The notes beneath the pieces were generated by a model. It saw only the letters and a program-made list of their open reading frames with translations, searched no databases and was not told the origin of the DNA. A program made the position numbers and the translations under genes. Source: Undibacterium_A arcticum (lineage in GTDB: Bacteria; Pseudomonadota; Gammaproteobacteria; Burkholderiales; Burkholderiaceae_D). From it: 64,000 nucleotides of DNA. The stretch lies in NCBI RefSeq assembly GCF_042660705.1, contig NZ_JBHSUQ010000001.1. The stretch is one strand, 5' to 3'. The first letter of the stretch is position 1. Each line of letters begins with the position of its first letter. Shown here one piece after another: positions 17,981 to 27,225 of this stretch.

Positions 17981-18367
17981 TCGGCTTCCTTCTAAAAATC
18001 CGGATTGTCATGCATTCTAAAGTCGCCCCCGCGACTCGCTATAAGTCGCTCGCGCACAGTAACATCATGCACACCAGAATAACGTCGATCGGAAAGCGCA
18101 TCCTTTTGATGTCCCGCATGTCGGTTATCCTGAGAGTTTCAACGGATGCAGCCTACCCGAACGCCTTGATGACTGCGCTTAATGCGACAGAACCAGATTG
18201 CGTACCCGTGCCGTGCGGCCATCGGCCCAATCATCGCTGCGATTGAACCGAGCGTGGAGATTGGAGCGCGCTACGCCGCGGGCCAGACAGACTGCCTTCA
18301 TTGGTCGTCCTTGCCCAACAAGGGCGAGCGCGCAATCCACTTTCGTTCTCGAGCAAGCTCAACTGCC
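17981..18367. other. Intergenic region with a solitary IS6-like end
   Basis: About 390 bases without a convincing gene. TGCGACAGAACC at 18183-18194 repeats the outer 12 bases of the right terminal repeat of the IS6 element next door, in the same orientation. The 173 bases between it and that element match nothing recognisable and may be leftover from another insertion or deletion. Confidence 0.45.
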
Positions 18368-19166
18368 GGTTCTGTCGCAAATTTTCGGTCAAGTCAAATT
18401 GTTGGTAATCTCTGTTCCTTGAAAAGGCAGGGAATGGCGATGATCGAATTCAAGGGCAGTCATTTTGAGCGGGAAGTGATTCTGTGGGGTGTCCGCTGGT
18501 ACGTGGCATATCCAATCAGTTATCGCAATTTAGAAGAAATGCTGAAAGAGCGTGGCGTAGAGGTGGATCATTCCACGCTTAACCGCTGGGTGGTTAAGTA
18601 CTCATCGCAGCTGGAGCAAGCCTTTGTGCGGCGTAAGCGGGCTGTGGGCACCAGCTTGCGGATGGGCGAGACATACGTGAAGGTCAAGGGCAAGTGGAAA
18701 TACCTGTATCGTGCGGTCGATAAAGACGGCCAAACGATCGATTTCCTGCTCACCGCACAACGGGATAAGAAAGCAGCCTCGCGCTTCTTGACCAAGGCAA
18801 TCCGCTATCAAGGTGTTCCAGAGAAAATCACCATCGACAAGAGCGGGGCAAATGCTGCAGCAATCGAGGGCTACAACACGGCAGGCAATCCGGAAATTGA
18901 ACTCCGTCAGATCAAGTATCTGAATAATATTGTTGAGCAGGACCATCGAGCAGTCAAGCGCATCATCAGGCCGATGCTCGGTTTTAGATCTTTTCGGTCG
19001 GCCCAAAATACCTTGGCTGGCATCGAAATCATGCACATGATTCGTAAGGGCCAATTGCAAGACCGCGGTGATCTTACGCCTGCGCAGCAATTTTATGCTT
19101 TGGCTGCATAAGCGAGTTCTAAACCAGATCTCTTCCTCGCCCCATCAAAAAATTTGCGACAGAACC
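18368..19166 (+). mobile_element. IS6-family insertion sequence (complete, 799 bp)
   Basis: Bounded by perfect 18-base inverted repeats GGTTCTGTCGCAAATTTT (18368-18385) and its complement (19149-19166), enclosing a single IS6-type transposase. The flanking 8-mers (caactgcc on the left, gtttcgcg on the right) differ, so there is no target duplication. IS6 elements move by replicative cointegrate formation and often lack duplications after recombination between copies. Confidence 0.93.
18434..19111 (+). CDS. IS6-family transposase
   Basis: DDE transposase of 225 residues. It begins MAMIEFKGSHFEREVILWGVRWYVAYPISYRNLEEML, with a helix-turn-helix (LKERGVEVDHSTLNRWV). Catalytic-region motifs are ETYVKVKGKWKYLYRAVDKDGQTIDFLL (first Asp), TIDKSGAN (second Asp) and NNIVEQDHRAVKRIIRPMLGFRSF (Glu with the Lys/Arg of the family). 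All are in place, so the enzyme looks functional. The start is 48 bases inside the left repeat. Confidence 0.95.
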   Translation: MAMIEFKGSHFEREVILWGVRWYVAYPISYRNLEEMLKERGVEVDHSTLNRWVVKYSSQLEQAFVRRKRAVGTSLRMGETYVKVKGKWKYLYRAVDKDGQTIDFLLTAQRDKKAASRFLTKAIRYQGVPEKITIDKSGANAAAIEGYNTAGNPEIELRQIKYLNNIVEQDHRAVKRIIRPMLGFRSFRSAQNTLAGIEIMHMIRKGQLQDRGDLTPAQQFYALAA

Positions 19167-19759
19167 GTTTCGCGCCTCAGCGCGAACGTCCATTGCCTGG
19201 TAAAACATGTGGGACCTGGCGCGGGTCGGTGAATCCAGAACAACTGACTGGGGCGATATTCCTTTTCATTGGTGATACGCCTGAGCCCCGAACTATCGAC
19301 GTTGACGGTGTACAGATTGTACGTCTTCCAACAAGGGAATTCGCCGACCTCGAAGTGATAGATGAGGTCGAACTCACAATCCTTGCCAGCTTCGGAATCT
19401 GACTTGATATGACATCGTTCGTCGCAAGAACTGTCGGTTCACAGCCGGCTCCTGAACAACGACGCGATTAGCATTTTTGAGCACATCGAGAAACTTGCAG
19501 GAAGGTCAAACAAACCGGGCGCCGAGTGAGACATCACACAAGCCGGTCTTGAGGGAGTGTCTGGCGGCGAGCGTACCGCCTCCTGGTTCACTGGGCTACA
19601 ATCATTCATCTGGCGTTTTCTGGCGCAAGTCATTGCCTCGCTGCGCGCCGGCTATGAGCGTTGCATTGATAACCCGTTCAGCCACGCTCCTGGCAGATCA
19701 GCGGTGCACAATGGTCCGGTCCAGCCGGCCATGGGTGACGGCCCAGCAAAGGAGGATCG
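19167..19759. other. Gap after IS6 element with a possible gene remnant
   Basis: About 590 bases. An open frame entering from the IS end and closing at 19402 reads NPEQLTGAIFLFIGDTPEPRTIDVDGVQIVRLPTREFADLEVIDEVELTILASFGI; it resembles the tail of a protein cut by the insertion but no family is recognised. The remaining 19403-19745 shows nothing. AAAGGAGG at 19748 belongs to the next gene. Confidence 0.35.
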
Positions 19760-22507
19760 ATGCGGTCGCAAGTGAGGTCCGGCGTGCGCTTAAGACGCAA
19801 TGCAATCACGGTTGCGGTCGTCGTCGTCGTCGGCCTGATCGTCGTCGGGCGCATCACTGGCGTCCTGGTCGACTGGCTGTGGTTTTCTTCGATCGGCTAT
19901 GTCGATATTTTTTGGACGGTCCTTTCCGCCCAGGCGCTCCTGTTTGTCGCCGTGTTCGCCACCTCGGCGGGCGCTATATGGGTGTCGGGGTTCCTGGCGC
20001 ATCGTTACGCGAGGAGCCTCGGTACCTCGCAAGCGGAAGCAGCCTTTTTCGTCGTAATAAGCGAACTGGCCGACCAGGTCGCGCCGCGCATTCCTTGGCG
20101 CTCCAGCATCGCTTGCGGCGCCGTCCTCTTTGGGCTGGTTATCGCAGCCCTCGAAATCTCGAGCTGGGACATGGCGCTTCGCTTCCTTCACCAGGTGCCC
20201 TTTGGCGAGCGCGATCCGATCTTCGGCAAGGACATTAGCTTCTATCTCTTCTCGCTGCCCGCTTATGTTGCGCTCAAGAATTGGCTGCTGCAGCTGCTCT
20301 TCTGCAGCGCGGTCGTTGCAGGCGTGGTCTACGGGGTGCGCGGCGACATCGCGCTCGGGCAGTCGCCGCGTGGGCTCTCGCCCGCCGCCGCCGCTCATGG
20401 TTCGGCACTGCTCGGTTTATTCTTTGTGCTGAAGGCCTGGTCCTACGGGCTCGACCGCTTTCTGCTGCTCTACGGCGACAACGGCGTCGTGGTCGGCGCC
20501 GGCTATACGGACGTCCACGTCGAGCTGCCGGTCCTGTGGCTGCTCGTCGGTCTTGCCACTGCCGCATCCGTCGCCTCGTGGGCCAATATGCGCTGGCGGA
20601 GCTATCGAATTCCTGCCGCCTCGGTGCTGCTGGTGTTCGGCAGCTCGTTTGTGTTCGCCCTGATCTACCCGGCGCTGTTCCAGCGCTTCTATGTCAAGCC
20701 GAGCGAGCTACAGCTGGAGACGCCCTATATCGAGCACAATATCGCGCTGACGCGGGAGGCCTACGGCCTAGAGCAGATCGCGGTAAAACCGTTTCCGGCC
20801 GAGCAGGGGCTGAATCTCGCCTCGCTCCAGGCCAATCGCGCGACCATCGACAACGTCCGCCTGTGGGATGTGCAGCCGCTGATGGATACCTACGCGCAGC
20901 TGCAGGAGATCAGGACCTACTACAAATTCCTCTCCGTGGACATCGACCGCTACCGGCTTGACGCCGGCTACCGGCAGGTGATGCTGTCGGCGCGCGAATT
21001 GGAGCCGGCGATGCTTCCGGCGAACGCCCAGACCTGGGTGAACCTGCATCTCCTGTTCACCCACGGCAACGGCGTCGTGATGTCGCCGGTCACCGAGAAA
21101 TCCACGGAAGGTTTACCTTCCCTCTATCTGCAGGATATTCCGCCCGTCGCCAACGGCGGCCCGACCATCCACGAACCGCGCCTCTATTTCGGTGGAGGCG
21201 GTCATGGCTACGTCATCGTGAAGGGCAGCGTACCCGAATTCGACTACCCCATGGGAAAGGACAACGTCTACACCACTTACAGCGGGCGCGACGGTGTCGC
21301 CATCGGCAGCATGGCGCGACGCAGCCTCTTCGCCTGGCAGTTCGACGATCCCAACATCCTGCTTACCGGCTACATCACGGACGAGAGCCGGATCCTGCTC
21401 CACCGTAACATTCAGGACCGGGTACGCACGATCGCCCCGTTCCTCAGCCTCGACCATGACCCCTATATCGTCGCGAGCGACGGGCGCCTTTTCTGGATGC
21501 AGGACGCCTATACCACCAGCCGCTGGTTCCCCTACGCCCAGCCGCGTATCGGCGACGGCGCCAATTACATCCGCAACGCGGTCAAGGTGGTGATCGATGC
21601 GTATAACGGCACGGTCGACTTCTATGTCAGCGATCCTGCCGATCCGATCCTGCGGACGTACCAGAGCATCTTCCCGGGTCTATTCAAGCCTTTGGAGGCG
21701 ATGCCACAAGACCTGCAGCAGCATATCCGCTACCCCGAGGATTTGTTCCTGATCCAGGCGCAACTCTACCGCACCTACCATATGGATGCGCCGGAAGTCT
21801 TCTACAATCGCGAGGATCTCTGGCAGTTCCCCCGGGGATTGGCCGGCATCGATGGTGGGAATGCCCCCGGCACGCCGATGACGCCTTACTACATGATCAT
21901 GCGGCTCCCTGGGGAGCCGCGCGCCGAGTTCGTCCTCATGCTGCCGATGGTGCCCAGCCAGCGCGAGAATATGATCGCCTGGTTGGCGGCGCGTTGCGAT
22001 CCGCCCGAGTACGGCAAGCTCATCGTCTACACCTTCCCCAAGGACAAGCTGGTCTATGGGCCGTTCCAGATCGAGGCGCGCATCCAGCAGAATACCGAGA
22101 TCTCGCAGCAGATTTCGCTGTGGAACCAGATGGGCTCGCGCGTCATCCGCGGCCATCTTCTGGTCGTGCCGATCGAGAGCTCGATCCTCTACGTCTCCCC
22201 GCTCTACTTGCGCGCGGCGTCCGGTCAGTTGCCCGAGTTGAAGCGGGTGATCGCCACCTATGGTGACCGTGTGGTGATGGAGGAGACCTTGGGCGAAGCC
22301 TTGGCGGCGCTCTTCAAGGGGACCGCCCCGGTAGCATCGCCGCCCCGGGGCATGGCGGACGCGCGCGCCCGCGAGGCACTCGCCCATTATGACCGCGCCA
22401 TCGAGCGATTGAAGGCGGGAGATTGGAGCGGTTTCGGCTCGGAACTCGATGCCCTCCGGCCGCTGCTCGAGGCGCTCGGTGCCGGCCGTTCCGAGGATCA
22501 GAGGTGA
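19760..22507 (+). CDS. UPF0182 family membrane protein
   Basis: Large membrane protein of 915 residues, the normal length of the UPF0182 (COG1615) family. Seven hydrophobic segments fill residues 15-300; a large soluble part follows with family motifs RFYVKPSELQLETPYIEHNIALTREAYGL, NVRLWD, YKFLSVDIDRY and LFWMQDAYTTSRWFPYAQP. Function is unknown in all organisms. A consensus AAAGGAGG ribosome site precedes the start. GC content and codon choice are clearly higher than in the Liv or hexuronate genes, suggesting acquisition from a high-GC donor. It stands alone between two insertion sequences. Confidence 0.93.
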   Translation: MRSQVRSGVRLRRNAITVAVVVVVGLIVVGRITGVLVDWLWFSSIGYVDIFWTVLSAQALLFVAVFATSAGAIWVSGFLAHRYARSLGTSQAEAAFFVVISELADQVAPRIPWRSSIACGAVLFGLVIAALEISSWDMALRFLHQVPFGERDPIFGKDISFYLFSLPAYVALKNWLLQLLFCSAVVAGVVYGVRGDIALGQSPRGLSPAAAAHGSALLGLFFVLKAWSYGLDRFLLLYGDNGVVVGAGYTDVHVELPVLWLLVGLATAASVASWANMRWRSYRIPAASVLLVFGSSFVFALIYPALFQRFYVKPSELQLETPYIEHNIALTREAYGLEQIAVKPFPAEQGLNLASLQANRATIDNVRLWDVQPLMDTYAQLQEIRTYYKFLSVDIDRYRLDAGYRQVMLSARELEPAMLPANAQTWVNLHLLFTHGNGVVMSPVTEKSTEGLPSLYLQDIPPVANGGPTIHEPRLYFGGGGHGYVIVKGSVPEFDYPMGKDNVYTTYSGRDGVAIGSMARRSLFAWQFDDPNILLTGYITDESRILLHRNIQDRVRTIAPFLSLDHDPYIVASDGRLFWMQDAYTTSRWFPYAQPRIGDGANYIRNAVKVVIDAYNGTVDFYVSDPADPILRTYQSIFPGLFKPLEAMPQDLQQHIRYPEDLFLIQAQLYRTYHMDAPEVFYNREDLWQFPRGLAGIDGGNAPGTPMTPYYMIMRLPGEPRAEFVLMLPMVPSQRENMIAWLAARCDPPEYGKLIVYTFPKDKLVYGPFQIEARIQQNTEISQQISLWNQMGSRVIRGHLLVVPIESSILYVSPLYLRAASGQLPELKRVIATYGDRVVMEETLGEALAALFKGTAPVASPPRGMADARAREALAHYDRAIERLKAGDWSGFGSELDALRPLLEALGAGRSEDQR

Positions 22508-23014
22508 CCTGAGTGTATTTAAACGAGCGTCTACTCAACCCAATGTGTCGGGAGTACGCGTTCCGTTTCCGAAAGCGGACGTTGCCAGTTGATGGTTAGC
22601 ACTTGGTCGAGAAGGTCCGGATTGGCCGAGGAGCGGGATTTCGGAAGGTTTTCGCCAACGTCAGTTATCGGGAGTGCTGCGGACCCTCAGCCCGGCAATT
22701 TTCACCGCCCTGCCAGTGACCGGAACTGGCCGATCAGAGACAGCTGGCGAGGAGCTGATTCATAATAGTGGTGGATTTCGATCGGAAACGCTGGTGAGTT
22801 TTGCACTGGTATCACCGGCGACTTTTACGGGAATGTGGAGTGACTACTTTCCGAAGCGAATGCGCATCGAGCATTGGTGATCGAGATTTAGTAGCCAATC
22901 CGGACGCAAGAGAAGCTTGCCTTAAGTCAGAGATAAGCGCATGTTCGGAGTCTGCGCTGCAGACGCTGGCAGCATCGGACGCAAGAGCCATTCACCGCCT
23001 GAAAGGAGCGCACG
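22508..23014. other. Gap without recognisable gene
   Basis: About 500 bases. CGGACGCAAGAG occurs at about 22902 and again at about 22976 as a short direct repeat. Short frames lack recognisable domains. An AAAGGAG ribosome site at about 23002 serves the next gene. Confidence 0.35.
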
Positions 23015-23998
23015 ATGCGAACCCTTCTATCGATTTTGATGTTGCTGCCCGCACTGGCGGCTGCAGGCGGCTCCAACTACACCGTGACACCCGGCACCTC
23101 GCAGCCGAGGGGCAAGATATCCGAATGGCCGGTGCCGACGCCGAAATTTGCACGCGACCCGGCCGCTGCGCCGGATGGCCGGATCTATATTGCTGTCATG
23201 CACGGCGACAAGCTGGCACGTTTCGATCCTGCTGCCCGGAGCTTCGATGAATGGGCCTTGCCCGAAGGCACCAAGCCGCACGGCTTGGTGGTCGATGAAA
23301 AAGGCACGGTCTGGATGACCGGCAACGGCAATGGCACACTGCTTGAAATCCCATTCAAACAGGGTCAGCCAGGCCCGATGATCGCGCACAAGACGCCGTC
23401 CGGTGGGAGTCCGCACACCATCATCTTCGATGGACGCAATGCGTTATGGTTCACCAACCAGTCGGCCGATAAGGTCACCCGCTTCGATCGCGTGACCAAA
23501 AAAATGACGGAATTCACCGCGCGCGACGGCCCCTACGGATTGGCAATGGATCACGACGGCAACGTATGGTTCTGCCAGGCAAGCGGCCAGCGCGTCGGCC
23601 GCATTGATGCCAGCACCGGGCAGGTGACGGAGCTCGATCTGGGTCACGGCTCAATGCCGCGCCGTATTGCCGCCGCCTCCGACAACACTTTGTGGGTGGC
23701 GCGCTACGGCGATGGCAAACTAACGCACATCGATGCGAAGACCGCAAAAGCCCTCAAGAGCTACGATATGCCGGCCGGACCGCGCGGCAATCCGTATGCG
23801 GTGACGGTCGACGGTGCGGACAAGGTATGGGTGAATGAAATCGCCACCGATACCGTCGCGCTGTTCGATCCCGCCACGGAATTCCGTGTGTTTGTGCTGC
23901 CGACAAAAAATGAAGGGATACGCAAAATGATTGTCGATGCCAAGGGACGCCTATGGTACATGGGCAGCCACAGCGGCAAGCTGGGGGTGATCGAATAA
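23015..23998 (+). CDS. Vgb-like beta-propeller protein (streptogramin-lyase family), secreted
   Basis: Protein of 327 residues with a signal peptide (MRTLLSILMLLPALAAAGG, cleavage near residue 17-19) and a seven-bladed propeller visible as repeats of the type GTVWMTGNGNGTLLEI, NALWFTNQSADKVTRFD, GNVWFCQASGQRVGRID and NTLWVARYGDGKLTHID. This is the fold of virginiamycin B lyase, and such genes are often labelled so. Export to the periplasm and lack of any antibiotic context argue against a resistance role here. It is followed 80 bases later by an IS30 element. Confidence 0.85.
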   Translation: MRTLLSILMLLPALAAAGGSNYTVTPGTSQPRGKISEWPVPTPKFARDPAAAPDGRIYIAVMHGDKLARFDPAARSFDEWALPEGTKPHGLVVDEKGTVWMTGNGNGTLLEIPFKQGQPGPMIAHKTPSGGSPHTIIFDGRNALWFTNQSADKVTRFDRVTKKMTEFTARDGPYGLAMDHDGNVWFCQASGQRVGRIDASTGQVTELDLGHGSMPRRIAAASDNTLWVARYGDGKLTHIDAKTAKALKSYDMPAGPRGNPYAVTVDGADKVWVNEIATDTVALFDPATEFRVFVLPTKNEGIRKMIVDAKGRLWYMGSHSGKLGVIE

Positions 23999-24079
23999 GC
24001 CGCCGCTATGGGGCAATGCTTTCGGCCGATATCGTCATTAGCGATTATTCGCGCATTATTAGCAGAGGCGCGCTCGAAT

Positions 24080-25182
24080 TCCAAGTGCAACATTTTTTAT
24101 GAAAGAATGTTGCATGGCAAAAAAAGTACAATCACATCACGCTGGAAGATCGTGCGTTGATTCAAACGCAGCTGCAACAAGGATTCAAACCTGCTGCAAT
24201 TGCAGCAGGTTTGAATCGTCCTCGTTCTTGTATCTCACGCGAGCTTGCCCGCAATGGCTGGAAGGTGCCTTCTGCCACCCGATCAGTCGGGCGTCCGCCG
24301 ATTGCAGGCGGCTATTCTTCCAGTCGCGCCAACTCGCGCGCACGAACCTTGTGTGTCGTACCGCGCGTCAAGCGTAAGCTCGTGGTCGGCAATGCACTGT
24401 GGGGCAAAGTCAGGGATGGCTTGCAACAAGGTTTATCGCCCGAGCAGGTTGCCGGTACACTGGCGCGCATGAACGAACCCGTCCGCCTGTGCCACGAAAC
24501 CATTTATCAGGCAATTTACATGATGCCCAGGGGCGAACTGCGCACCGACACGATTGCGCTGCTGCGCTTTGGTCACGGCAAACGCCGCCCACGCACACGC
24601 GGCTGTGACCGGCGCGGACAGATTCCCAACATGACCAGCATTGATCAACGTCCTGCCGACATTGCAGAACGTCTGGTGCCGGGGCATTGGGAGGGTGACC
24701 ACATCAAGGGTAAGGGTAACCGTTCTCAAATCGGCACCCTGGTCGAGCGCACGACCCTCTACGTCGCGCTTGTCAAGCTCGATAACGGCACCGCACAGGC
24801 CACCACCGAAGGCTTCGGCACCATCTTGCAGCGCTTTGATGGCGATATGCGCCGCTCGCTCACGTATGACCAGGGGCGCGAAATGGCACAACATGCGAAA
24901 CTGACTGAAGAAACCGGCATCAAAGTCTACTTCGCTCATCCGCACAGCCCCTGGGAACGCGGCCGCAACGAAAACACCAATGGCTTGCTGCGTCAGTATC
25001 TGCCAAAGGGATCTGACCTCTCTCACAATTCACAACAACAGCTTGACGACATCGCTTGGAAACTCAACACCCGGCCCAGGAAATCACTGGACTGGAAATG
25101 CCCAGCCGAGCTGTTCCTTCCTGTAGACGCTTTTGACTTTAACGCATACTGGGCAGATAAGCTTGGTCTTGTTGCACTTGGA
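24080..25182 (+). mobile_element. IS30-family insertion sequence (about 1.1 kb)
   Basis: Inverted repeats TCCAAGTGCAACA (24080-24092) and its complement (25170-25182) bound one IS30-type transposase gene. No clear target duplication is seen. The transposase stop codon lies 4-6 bases outside the right repeat, so the last two residues depend on the insertion site. The element separates the Vgb-like gene from the DUF255 gene. Confidence 0.85.
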
Positions 25183-25188
25183 CATTGA
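24114..25188 (+). CDS. IS30-family transposase (frameshifted at start)
   Basis: About 357 residues. The N-terminal helix-turn-helix reads YNHITLEDRALIQTQLQQGFKPAAIAAGLNRPRSCISREL and the DDE core is complete: GHWEGDHIKG (Asp), LTYDQGREMAQH (Asp) and HSPWERGRNENTNGLLRQYLPKG (Glu). The start MAKK and the body are in different frames because of the A7 run at 24118-24124, which has one A too many or two too few. Without repair translation could only start downstream. Confidence 0.92.
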
Positions 25189-25239
25189 AACCGCCAGATT
25201 ATTCGAGCTTCGACATCAGGGTAAATATCAGGTAGACAC

Positions 25240-27225
25240 ATGCCAAATCGACTGTCCCAGGAAACATCCCCTTATCTTCGGCAGCATGCCGAGAACCCCG
25301 TTGATTGGCATCCATGGGGAGAAGAAGCGTTTCGCCGCGCCCGAGAAGAGGACAAGCCGGTCCACGTATCGGTAGGCTACGCCGCGTGTCACTGGTGTCA
25401 CGTCATGGCGCATGAGTCGTTCGAGAACCCCGCCATCGCGCGTTTGATGAATGAGCGCTTCATCAATATCAAGGTCGATCGCCAGGAGCGTCCCGACCTC
25501 GATGACATCTATCAAAAAGTCGTCCAGATGATGGGGCAGGGCGGCGGTTGGCCGCTGACCGTGTTCGTGACGCCGCAGGGAGAACCCTTCTTCGGCGGAA
25601 CCTACTTCCCGCCCGAGGAGCGCTATGGGCGGCCTGGGTTTGCGCAAGTCTTGCTAGGCTTGAGCGAGGCCTGGAACGAACGACGCCCGGAACTCCGCAC
25701 CCAGGTCGAACAGTTCCTCAAGGGCTACCGGGTCCTCGATGAACGGCTTGTCGGCGGCGCGGCACCGACGGGTGGAGACGTGCCTGCCGAGGCTGCGCGC
25801 GCCTTCGCCACGAATACGGATCCGGTCCACGGAGGCTTTGGGGATGCGCCGAAATTTCCGAACCCTTCCTGTCACGACCTCGTGCTGCGCGTGTACCACC
25901 GAACACGCGAACCACCACTGCTCGCCTCCGTCGAGCGGACGCTCGATCGCATGACCGCCGGCGGGATCTACGACCATCTGGGCGGCGGCTTTGCGCGCTA
26001 CAGCGTCGATGCACGCTGGGCGGTGCCGCACTTCGAGAAAATGCTCTACGACAACGGCCAGCTCGTCAAGCTCTACGCGGATGCCTATCGCGTGACGGGC
26101 AAGCGTTCATGGCGGCGCGTTTTCGAGCAAACCATCACCTACGTGCTGCGCGATCTGGCGCATCCCGACGGCGGCTTCTATGCGAGTGAGGACGCCGACA
26201 GCGAGGGCGAGGAAGGCACGTTCTATGTTTGGACACCCGCTCAGATAGAGGCGGTGCTAGGCGAGCCCGATGCTGCCTTCGCATGCCGGGCCTACGGCGT
26301 GACCGCGCAGGGCAACTTCGAGCACGGCGCCACCGTGCTCTACCGCGCGGTTGAACTTAATGCGCTGGAAGAAGCGCGTCTGGAGGGCCTGCGTGAGAAG
26401 CTGTTTGCGGCGCGCGCCCGACGGGTTCGTCCCGGCCGCGACGAGAATATCCTCACGAGCTGGAACGCACTCATGATCCAGGGCCTGTGCGCCGCTTACC
26501 AGGCGACCGGGCAGGTTTTGTACCTTCAGTCCGCGCGGCGCGCAGCCGACTTCCTGATGCAGAGAATGACCATGCCGGACGGTGGCCTCTATCGTGCCTG
26601 GAAGGACGGCGAGGCCAAGGTACCTGGCTTCCTCGACGACCACGCGTTTCTGGCTAACGCGCTGATTGACCTCTATGAATCCGGCTTCGACAGACGGTAT
26701 CTCGAACAAGCAGAGAGGCTGGTCGACCTCCTCCTCGACAAGTTCTGGGACGATGGGTTCTACTTCACGCCCAAGGAGGGTGAGCGGCTCGTGCATCGTC
26801 CGCGCTCCCCGCAAGACCACGCCTGGCCGTCGGGAACCTCGACGAGCGTGTTCGCGCTGCTGCGGCTGCACGAACTGACGGGCCGCGATTCTTACCGTGA
26901 CCGCGCCGAACACGTGTTCCAGATGTACGGCGCCGCGGCGGCCAAGAACCCGTTCGGCTTTTCGCACCTCCTGGCGGCGCTCGATTTCTCGCAGCGCCCG
27001 GTCTCGATCGTGCTGGCGGGCGGCCGGGGCGAGGCGGCGCCGCTCGTGCAGGCCGTTCACCGCTCCTACCACCCAGCGCGCGTCCTGGCATTTGCCGAGG
27101 ATGTTCCGATCGGCCAGGGTCGGCACCCAGTCGGCGCCCAGCCCGCAGCCTACGTGTGCCGAAACCGTAGCTGCGACGCGCCAGTGACGAGCGCGCAGGC
27201 ACTCCTTGCGTACTGCACCGCGTGA
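25240..27225 (+). CDS. DUF255 thioredoxin-fold protein (YyaL/SPATA20 family)
   Basis: Cytoplasmic protein of 661 residues. The N-terminal 160 residues are a thioredoxin-like domain with the motif AACHWCHVMAHESFE (the CxxC pair at about residues 48-51) and the opening NRLSQETSPYLRQHAENPVDW typical of the family. The rest is an alpha/alpha-toroid of the six-hairpin glycosidase type (GGIYDHLGGGFARYSVDARWAVPHFEKMLYDNGQL). The biochemical activity of this widespread family is not established. Its stop overlaps the GTG start of the nitroreductase gene (27222-27225), which indicates coupled expression. High GC content matches the neighbouring block. Confidence 0.92.
   Translation: MPNRLSQETSPYLRQHAENPVDWHPWGEEAFRRAREEDKPVHVSVGYAACHWCHVMAHESFENPAIARLMNERFINIKVDRQERPDLDDIYQKVVQMMGQGGGWPLTVFVTPQGEPFFGGTYFPPEERYGRPGFAQVLLGLSEAWNERRPELRTQVEQFLKGYRVLDERLVGGAAPTGGDVPAEAARAFATNTDPVHGGFGDAPKFPNPSCHDLVLRVYHRTREPPLLASVERTLDRMTAGGIYDHLGGGFARYSVDARWAVPHFEKMLYDNGQLVKLYADAYRVTGKRSWRRVFEQTITYVLRDLAHPDGGFYASEDADSEGEEGTFYVWTPAQIEAVLGEPDAAFACRAYGVTAQGNFEHGATVLYRAVELNALEEARLEGLREKLFAARARRVRPGRDENILTSWNALMIQGLCAAYQATGQVLYLQSARRAADFLMQRMTMPDGGLYRAWKDGEAKVPGFLDDHAFLANALIDLYESGFDRRYLEQAERLVDLLLDKFWDDGFYFTPKEGERLVHRPRSPQDHAWPSGTSTSVFALLRLHELTGRDSYRDRAEHVFQMYGAAAAKNPFGFSHLLAALDFSQRPVSIVLAGGRGEAAPLVQAVHRSYHPARVLAFAEDVPIGQGRHPVGAQPAAYVCRNRSCDAPVTSAQALLAYCTA

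Noticed and set aside
23015..23998. Streptogramin (virginiamycin B) resistance gene
   Set aside because: The fold matches, but the signal peptide and absence of antibiotic-resistance context argue against a cytoplasmic lyase; many such propellers have other roles.
24114..24130. Programmed ribosomal frameshift in the A7 run of the IS30 transposase
   Set aside because: Many unrelated genes in this window show the same homopolymer defect, so a sequencing indel is the simpler explanation; IS30 elements are not known for programmed frameshifting.
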